Shown: positions 8,634 through 16,401 of the stretch, piece after piece
Position numbering within the stretch: the stretch's first letter is position 1
How the letters are laid out: each line of letters opens with the position of its first letter
DNA from: Haplosporangium gracile
Taxonomy: Eukaryota; Mortierellomycota; Mortierellomycetes; Mortierellales; Mortierellaceae
Direction: 5' to 3'
Length of the DNA: 16,401 nucleotides
Assembly (NCBI GenBank): GCA_015499985.1
Contig: JAAAUF010000530.1
Coordinates: forward strand, 9,390-25,790
Translations under genes and position numbers: made by a program
Notes under the pieces: generated by a model
What the model was told of the DNA's origin: nothing
The model's database searches: none
Seen by the model: only the letters and a program-made list of their open reading frames with translations

Positions 8634-9180
8634 CTTTGCATTACGGGAAGGAGGGGTGTGTCAATAAGAGATAGATAGAAAACGGGAAGAATGGAAAAGG
8701 GGGAGAGGAGGAGCAAGGAAATGTAGAGTACTTCTCTCTTTGTTTTTCTTAAGAAGGAAAGTTGCTTTTGAGAAGAGGTTGTTTGACGAGGAGGAGAATG
8801 TACAGTGACAGAATACAGAAGGCAAAGAAAGAAACGAGAAATGAAAAGCAGTAGAGAGATGAAGAGAGAGAGAAGGAAAGAGAGAGGGAGGGTGAGGTGC
8901 GAAGGAAGTGGGTTGGTAGGTAGGTGGCAATCGAGGCAAGGAGGCAATGGGCGGGAAATTTCTTTTTGGAGGCGCTTTTTTCGCGAAGGGTGGGCGTCTT
9001 CCGTTTCTTCTTTTCCTTCCACCCCATCCACCCCATTCTTCTTTCCTTCCATCTTTGTCCTCGTCCTCGGTCGTTTCGTATTTTAGGGAAAGAGGAAGGG
9101 AGCTTACAGTTGTGTTCAAAGAAGGAAGGTCAAGGGGGTTGAAGAGAGGGAAAAAAAGGCGAGGCAAATAACTGAGGGAA
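8634..9180 (-). promoter_or_regulatory. Long pyrimidine-rich leader/promoter of the CH-like gene
   Basis: On the minus strand, about 8660-8900 and 9100-9180 are dominated by C/T; 8990-9070 has the opposite bias. Overlapping open frames up to 168 codons run through it on both strands, but their composition is only Ser/Leu/Pro/Phe or Arg/Lys/Glu/Gly, as expected from the base bias. I read the region as 5' UTR and promoter. Confidence 0.4.
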
Positions 9181-9329
9181 CAAAAAAAAAAGAGGGAAAG
9201 TCATTGTAGGTCTCCAATTGTATTTCTTTGTTGTACCAAGAAAAAGTAGATTTAATAAAAAGATCTGTTTGTGAAAAAAAAAAGAAAATTTAAAAAAAAA
9301 ATTTGTTTTTAAAAAAAAAAAAAAAAAAA
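9181..9329 (+). repeat. A-rich segment with several homopolymer runs
   Basis: A-runs of 10 or more occur at about 9182-9191, 9274-9283, 9292-9301 and a 19-A run at 9311-9329, broken by short T-runs (TTTGTTTTT). Noncoding. Confidence 0.7.
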
Positions 9330-10170
9330 GTTTAGGGAGACAGAGGGAATGATAATGTGTTTGGAGCGTAATTTAGGTAGGATATTATGATGCTAACCTT
9401 TAGTGTTGCTGTGGAATGGGGACGTAAGAGGGTAAGAAGAAAGAGGGGGTTTGAGTTGATTTGATTGCTTTGTTTGTGTTACAAAAGATTTTTTTATGAA
9501 GACAGTGCGCGTGTGAACACAAGAAAGAGAAAGAGGAGGAATAGGCACAATTAGTGGAGGTTTGTTTGTTGTGCAGAATGCAAGAGGGTGCAGAGTGCAG
9601 AGAGAAAAATAAAGAAGAGAGAAGAGAAGTGGAGAGGTGAAGGAGAAGATTGTAAAACAAAAGAGAGAAGAAAGAAAGACAATGAAAAGGAAAAGGAAAG
9701 GCGAGAAAAAAAAAGGAAAAGAGTAGAGAGGAAGGGATGGAAGTGTGGTATGAGTAAAGTGAGGACAGGATTAACGAGGAGGATAAGGATTGGGATCAGG
9801 ATTAAGATGATGGGTTATGAGTATGAATGTATTGTGTCAAAGGAGATTATGGAACAAAAAGAAATAGAAAAGAGGAAAAAAAAAAAAAGCTGCAACCAAC
9901 AAGGGTAGATGCAAAAAAAAGGCCTTTTGGGGATGGGAATAGAGATGCAGATCTAAACAAAAGAGAGAAAGCGAGTGTCAAAGCATTGGCTGTACTCTTC
10001 CATAAGCCCCTTCGAGATGGCCATGGTGGGCTGTTACGTTACACCTTTTTTGTTTCGTGTTTGGCAATTGTTGTAGCCCGTTTGCTTAGCATCGACATAG
10101 TCCTCATGGACACGACGCACAGCACCCTTTATTGACTGTTTGCACGACTGACCGTGTGTGTCAAGATGGT
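9330..10170. other. Intergenic, purine-rich on the plus strand, no confident gene
   Basis: About 9588-9735 is almost pure A/G on the plus strand. The frames inside it are Lys/Glu/Arg low complexity. From about 9950 the composition becomes balanced, and a minus-strand frame with two internal stops (9953-10297) looks somewhat protein-like; it is treated as a finding. Confidence 0.35.
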
Positions 10171-10521
10171 TCAACGGAGTTCTTGATGTAAGTGTAGAAA
10201 CAAATTGAGCACTGACCAGCTCTTCGAGAGAGTGTAATTAAAGAAATTTGCTCTGGTGCTTGAACCATCCAGTCCATCGATCTGGTGTCTGTCTATCCTG
10301 TCAGGAAAAGGAGTTGGAATCATGTTACAAAGAGTGACAAAAAGGGAGATAGAGAGAGAAAGGAAGATGTCCCTGTTTAGAGGCGGATGGGACGACGAGG
10401 ATCCATGGGGTGGCACAAGAAACAAAAAAAATGAGAGCTTAGGAAGAAGACACAGAAGTAGATAAAGAGAGAAAAGGTGAGCAGCTTGAGTCGTTTCTAG
10501 AGTATTAGTGATGTGTGACAT
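10171..10521 (-). CDS. Doubtful 116-codon open frame
   Basis: An uninterrupted ATG-to-stop frame. The N-terminal two thirds are Leu/Phe/Ser-rich (LFSLYLLLCLLPKLSFFLFL, then FLSLSISLFVTL), which is what CT-rich DNA encodes. The last 40 residues (QIDGLDGSSTRANFFNYTL then SKSWSVLNLFLHLHQELR) have more ordinary codon choice and follow a good splice acceptor (CTTTTCCTGACAG, ending 10298), so only that part might be a real exon. No family recognised. A competing frame in the same stretch is described in the findings. Confidence 0.15.
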   Translation of the reverse strand: MSHITNTLETTQAAHLFSLYLLLCLLPKLSFFLFLVPPHGSSSSHPPLNRDIFLSLSISLFVTLCNMIPTPFPDRIDRHQIDGLDGSSTRANFFNYTLSKSWSVLNLFLHLHQELR

Positions 10522-10894
10522 GGAAAGAGAGTGAGAGCAAGAAAGTGGCTATCCTGAACACCAGGTTCCCTTTTTTTTCCTCGAACTCGGTACTTTTTGT
10601 CATTGTTGCCACGAGCAGTCATCGCGAACAGTCAGTGGGCTTATTTTGTCTACTTGTCGTGCACGCCCTTCTCTCGCTTTCATTTGCTTCGAAGCAGCTT
10701 ACTTATTAGTCATCCTGAGATATAGGACCATGGACAAGCTGTCTCGCGAAAGGGGGGACAAGTCATCTAAACCATATCCATATGCCAAAAGGCCTGACTG
10801 ACCCTTTGCGCTTCCAAATGGGCCTGGAGACATCCACCTGTCCATCTCCGCGTTTCGTCATTTCACAAGCAAGGTTCGAGGAAAACAAGAGAGA

Positions 10895-11145
10895 GTCAAA
10901 AAAAAAAATCAAGGGAGGCAGAGAGAGAAGAGAGAGAGGAGACTGGTGTTGTTGTGAAGCAGAATCGTAGAATAGGAAAAACAACAAATTCAAGGAGAGA
11001 GAGAGAGAGAGACCCAATATCCGTACCGTACGAAAAAAAGGACACAGAAAAAAGAGTGAAGGAGAGGGAGAAAGGAAGAAGGGAGCGAGTGAGCATATGT
11101 GGAAAGAAGAAAGGGAATGGGAGGAGAGGAGAACGAGAGTGAAAG
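10895..11145 (-). repeat. Orphan polypyrimidine tract (minus strand), includes (GA)9 on plus
   Basis: Nearly pure purine on the plus strand, with nine GA units at 10995-11012. It resembles the leaders before the real minus-strand genes, and the first ATG beyond it on the minus strand (10855-10857) opens only a 31-codon frame (MTKRGDGQVDVSRPIWKRKG...). It may mark an unseen transcript or be simple low complexity. Confidence 0.5.
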
Positions 11146-11900
11146 AGAGTAGGCAAGGTGAGGACGTCTTGAATGGATGGATGAATAGATGAATGAGTCG
11201 TTAGACATGACAAAAGACGTACCGGAAAATCCAGTGCGCCCCGTAGAAGTGTGCACTTCAAGGGAAGGATTATATACCTCACCATGTTTGTGGTCCTTCT
11301 CAGAACTATCTCACAGTGCCTCAGTACCTAATGCCCATTCAAAAGAAGAGTCCAGGGACAGGTCGAGTGACGTCGTTGTGTCACCACACACTTCATCACT
11401 GATTCGTGATAAATGAGGTTGAGACCAATTGACTATTTTGATCAATGGACAAGGAATGATGGAACTGATAGGACCAAAGTGGCGAATTGACATAATGAAA
11501 AGGAGTTCAGACTGAGGTCTGTTACTTTTGAACGGGACCCTTCACAAGAAGAATGTACTTTCCGTGTCGACATTTACTCACTACTTTTCACACATGTGTC
11601 TGCTCATCTCTGATGTAGGTTATGAGTACTAAACACTTCGACCTTGCAGGGTAGTAATTCACCCAACTGTATTACAACCTACTAGCAAGAGGAGAAAAGG
11701 CTGACTTATCAACCTTAAACGAATGGTGCTATCTATCAAACAACGGTTGGTTATTGCCACCACAGCTGCAAACTCAAACAGGAGAATAGAACACCGAGCT
11801 GCTTATGAATGATGGACCATCTTGCTCGACAGTGGCAACCACTATGAGATAGACCTTTCCCTCCCTCTTATGCAGTTAATCAGGGGTATCAGGGAAGATG
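11146..11900. other. Intergenic sequence of ordinary composition, nothing recognised
   Basis: Balanced composition and many stops in all frames. A 75-codon plus-strand frame (11189-11416) and a 60-codon minus-strand frame overlap each other and show no domain or splice context. No RNA gene recognised. Confidence 0.5.
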
Positions 11901-12779
11901 ATTGATATCGCGACTATTTCCATTGCCCTCATCCTTTTCTCCGGTCTTAGATTGTGCAAAAACAAGGCATCGAAGAAAAAAAATGGTGATGGTGCCACTC
12001 TCTCTTTTTCTTTTCCTCATGTCATCGACATGGATACGGACATACAAACCTACACAAAATTCTGAACCATCCTTTTTTTTTGTTTTTTTCCAGTTTCCTC
12101 CTCCCGCCCCTCCTTTTCTGCCCCTTTCCTCTCTGTCCCCCTACGTATATTTTTTTTTTTTCGTCCGAAGGGGAAAGTGATGAGTTGCAGCAGAAAAACC
12201 TCTCCCCACTCGTCTTACACTTTTTTTTCTTTATCCTTCCTCCCTCTGCCTCCCCTTCCTCTCAAAGTCCCAGTACAGTTTCCTTATGAGCTCTCTCCCT
12301 TTCTCTTCCTAACCTCCTGTACAACACTCACACTCATAAGAACAAGAAAGAAATGAAACGTTGAGAACATGTAGGAATCAACCTCTATTTTGAACAAAAA
12401 CAGCAATTGAACGAAACGGCAGGGGGGTGAAAAAGAAGAAAAAGTGACCAAAGCGTGAGTTAGGGGCCCGTCATCTCAAGAAATATACACCGGCTGGGCC
12501 AGCAGGCAGGGTTCAGGCAGTAAGCGAAGGTGTTTACGCAAAAACCATGACGGGATCATTTTTTTTTGTGAATCAACTATTTAAATCTCACCCCCACCCC
12601 CATGCGACCATTTTCTTTTCTTCTCTTTCCTCTCTCTCTCTCTTCTTTCCTTCCCTCACCCTTCCATATCACACGTCCCGACCTCCACCCGCTACCTCCG
12701 ACGTTCTTGTTACCCACGCTCGCTCCCACTCTCATCCGGACCTCGAGACTAGTCTACTACCAGCAACAACATCATCATC
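11901..12779 (+). promoter_or_regulatory. Promoter and CT-rich leader of the reticulon gene
   Basis: A TATA-like TATTTAAAT lies at 12579-12587, about 195 nt before the start codon. A CT-rich leader (about 12608-12662, with a short CT repeat) and a CAACAACATCATCATC context lead into the ATG. A separate CT-rich block at 12060-12310 lies further upstream. Two upstream ATGs (12547 and 12602) open frames that overlap the real start, so the transcription start should fall downstream of at least one of them. Confidence 0.45.
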
Positions 12780-14289
12780 ATGGATGCCCATATCGAGAAG
12801 CCATTCGCTGAGCATCAGAGCACCTTGACCGAGAACGCCGTCGATTCTGCCGCTCCCGCGACCCGCGTCCGTAGCAGCAGCGACTCGCCCAAGCCCGCTC
12901 TTGATGGCAAGCATGGAACTCCTGGTAAATTATTATGAGTTATTCATTGTGCAATCCCACTCATCCTTCATCATCATTACCGTTAGACAACGAGATAAGG
13001 TGGAAATTAGAGCAGATTCTATCTAAGAACAGGACGCTCAGATAAACCAAGATAAAATCAATGATGAAGAAAAACACCATCTACCGTTAAAAATCACCAC
13101 CATCCTTGCACTCTCACTCAACACTCACATCCTCTTCTCTTCCTCCCTCTCTTCTTCTCTATTTTTCTTTTCCTTTCACTAAACTTAGGTCACTCGGAGT
13201 ACATGAACCCCCGTCTGAGAAGCCTCCTGTTGTGGGAGAACCCACGCTTATCAGGAGGAGTCCTGGCCGGATCGTTGACTGCAATTCTTCTCTGCCGTTG
13301 GGTCTCGCTCCTGAACCTGGTCTCTGCGCTTTTTGTTTTTGGCATCTCGGCCTCGTTTATTTATGTCAATGGATTGATGCTCTTCAACCGTGCCACCAAC
13401 AAGCCTGCTGTTCGGCCCCTGGAGTAAGTAGTTTTTTTTGCTTGCTTTGCTTGCTATTTGTTTGCACTTTTTTGTTGCTTTTGTCGTGTTTACTTTTTTT
13501 GGTGTCCAATTGTTATTCTCCCTTTCCTTTTTCTTTCCCTTCCCCTCGTTGGCCTTGCTGTTTTGCGCTGCGATGCAAGCCCCCCCGTGTTTTCCTTCCC
13601 TTTGTGCTAAAGCCCCTCCAGTGTCTAAGCTCGCAGGGAAAAAAAAGAGTAGGAAACAAGCTAACCCACACCCACACTCATTTTTTTATTTCTTTTCAAA
13701 TAGGAGATACTATTCTCGTTCAGCAGAGTTTGTGCACCTGGATTCGGACAAGCTCCACCGGCGTGTCGACTATATCACCGATGGCTTCAACGTTGTCTTG
13801 ACCGAGTTGGCCAAGGTCGTCCTTGTCGAGGATAACAAGCGCTCTCTCAAGGTAAAACAAAGAGAGTACAATTATACCTCTACTATACTTTACAAGAACA
13901 AAGAGACCATTTCATATCCATCCACAATATTAACAACATCTCTTCCCTTTTCTATTTTCCTTCCTTCCTCCGTCCTCCCGCACAACTCCCTCTCCATAAC
14001 CAAACAGTTCATTGGAATCTTCTATGCAATCTGGACACTCCGCAGCTGGTTCTCAACAACGACGCTTATCTCCATGATCCTCGTCTCGCTCTTCACCGCG
14101 CCCCGCATCTACATCGACAACCAGACCGTGATTGATGCACAGGTGACCAAGTCCAACGAGATTATGCAGGCCCATATGGGCAAGGGTAAACAGATTGCTC
14201 AGGAGCAGTTCTCGACTGTTTATTCGAAGGCCGAGCAGTTCGCGCAGGATAAGGGACTCTTGAAGAAGAATGATAAGAAGACTGAGTAA
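12780..14289 (+). CDS. Reticulon-like ER membrane-shaping protein, 269 aa
   Basis: Model join(12780..12924, 13189..13423, 13704..13851, 14008..14289); introns of 264, 280 and 156 nt, GT-AG, phases 1, 2 and 0. The N-terminus (1-48) is a polar variable tail. A reticulon homology domain follows: SLLLWENPRLSGGVLAGSLT begins the first long hydrophobic hairpin (about 60-112), then a hydrophilic loop (about 113-176: RPLERYYSRSAEF, DYITDGFNVVLTELAKVVLVED), then the second hairpin (about 177-212, FIGIFYAIWTLRSWFSTTTL). The C-terminal 55 residues are amphipathic and Lys/Gln-rich (GKGKQIAQEQFSTVYSKAEQ). The LLxWxNPxxS opening and two wedge-like hairpins are the family signature. Reticulons insert in the outer leaflet of the ER membrane, curve tubules and help form the tubular network and nuclear pores. 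The length fits fungal Rtn1-type proteins. The ATG has a consistent leader and no better upstream in-frame start. Confidence 0.92.
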
Positions 14290-14752
14290 AATAGGAGTAA
14301 CTTTGTAGAAAGGAAATGAATGGATGAGAAGGAGAGGAGGGAATGGAATTGAGTAGTAGTAATATGAACACTAGTAGTAGAACCATAGAACAGATTTTTG
14401 TACATAAGGAAATAACATCATTTTTGATTCCTCCAAACTGAGCGTGCACCTTCCACACGAACCCCCCTTTTGCTCAAAGAAAATGGGTGCGTGCGTAAGA
14501 GTCAGTTATGATATGTGTAGCCAGCCAAATGTAGAAAAACGAAAAAGTATGGTATTTTTTTGTATTTATTTGAATGCAGTATTATAGTACATGAAATGCT
14601 TCTGGGGTGAGAGGGAAAAGAGGAAAGAGAAGAATAAAAACAGAAAAGAATCCAGCAAAAGGTGGGGACTTGAGGCACGTTGTTGTGTGAAGAGGGATCG
14701 ATGAATTATGAATGAAAAAAAACAATGAAAAGGCGCGAAAAAATGGAGAGAT
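14290..14752. other. Convergent 3' untranslated regions of the reticulon and methyltransferase genes
   Basis: The two genes end tail to tail with 463 nt between stop codons. The plus strand reads TTTATT at 14565-14570, an AATAAA on the minus strand 183 nt past the methyltransferase stop. A plus-strand AATAAA at 14633-14638 might serve the reticulon gene, which would make the two transcripts overlap. No coding frame is supported here. Confidence 0.5.
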
Positions 14753-16341
<1,589 letters not shown>

Positions 16342-16350
16342 GTTGATGGA

Positions 16351-16378
16351 GTGAGGAGGGGAGAGTGAGGAGGGGAGA
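16351..16378 (-). repeat. Tandem 14-bp repeat in the methyltransferase leader
   Basis: GTGAGGAGGGGAGA occurs twice in tandem on the plus strand (16351-16364 and 16365-16378), followed by a partial third copy. It lies 10 nt upstream of the ATG, so it is probably in the 5' UTR, and is pyrimidine-rich on the coding strand. Confidence 0.85.
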
Positions 16379-16401
16379 GTGAGGATGGAGAGGGTTGGTG
16401 G

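Noticed and set aside
8630..9167. Overlapping open frames of 140-168 codons on the minus strand
   Set aside because: The composition is only Ser/Leu/Pro/Phe from CT-rich DNA, three frames are open together, and there is no family resemblance.
9588..9908. 106-codon Lys/Glu/Arg-rich plus-strand frame
   Set aside because: It is a by-product of a purine tract: near-pure A/G yields Lys, Glu, Arg and Gly and few stops.
11189..11416. 75-codon plus-strand frame
   Set aside because: Isolated, with no splice partners, no domain and an equally long frame on the other strand; consistent with chance.
13106..13801. 231-codon plus-strand frame overlapping the reticulon gene
   Set aside because: It runs through reticulon exons in the wrong frame and through two introns. 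The peptide shows no domain and the reticulon reading explains the DNA.

Overview
This is nuclear DNA of a filamentous fungus. Every convincing gene is split by short GT-AG introns (53-280 nt), the genes lie on both strands, and the proteins are eukaryotic: an ABC-A transporter, a reticulon and a PRMT1-type arginine methyltransferase. The intron density, the presence of an ABC-A transporter and the style of the decayed WD40 tail suggest an early-diverging Mucoromycota lineage, probably Mortierella-like. That placement is inference from recall, not from a search.

Layout. 1-726 (-): 5' end of an ABC-A type transporter. 727-2136: CT-rich leader (read on the minus strand), then mostly empty DNA. 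2137-2669 (-): a weakly supported small four-exon gene. 2699-3399 (+): decayed C-terminal part of a WD40-repeat protein. 3492-3881 (+): C-terminal remnant of an unidentified Pro/Ser/Thr-rich protein with two frameshifts. 4217-4240: a run of 24 A. 4315-5533 (-): two-exon gene for a low-complexity protein with an N-terminal Cys/His cluster. 6137-8633 (-): seven-exon gene whose C-terminal third looks like a calponin-homology (CH) domain. 8634-12779: a 4.1 kb gap between divergent genes, with long strand-asymmetric purine/pyrimidine tracts, A-runs and no convincing gene. 12780-14289 (+): four-exon reticulon-like ER-shaping protein. 14753-16341 (-): five-exon PRMT1/Hmt1-type protein arginine methyltransferase, complete, with an 11-nt microexon.

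The genes do not form a pathway. They are ordinary fungal housekeeping or hypothetical genes separated by large intergenic spaces, with one patch (about 2.7-4.2 kb) of gene debris. Shared features are long pyrimidine-rich leaders on the coding strand before the start codons and short introns. I found no tRNA, rRNA, CRISPR array, intact transposon or biosynthetic cluster. The exon models come from reading frame, phase and splice motifs by eye; the multi-exon models of the reticulon, the methyltransferase, the CH-like gene and the ABC transporter are all phase-consistent.
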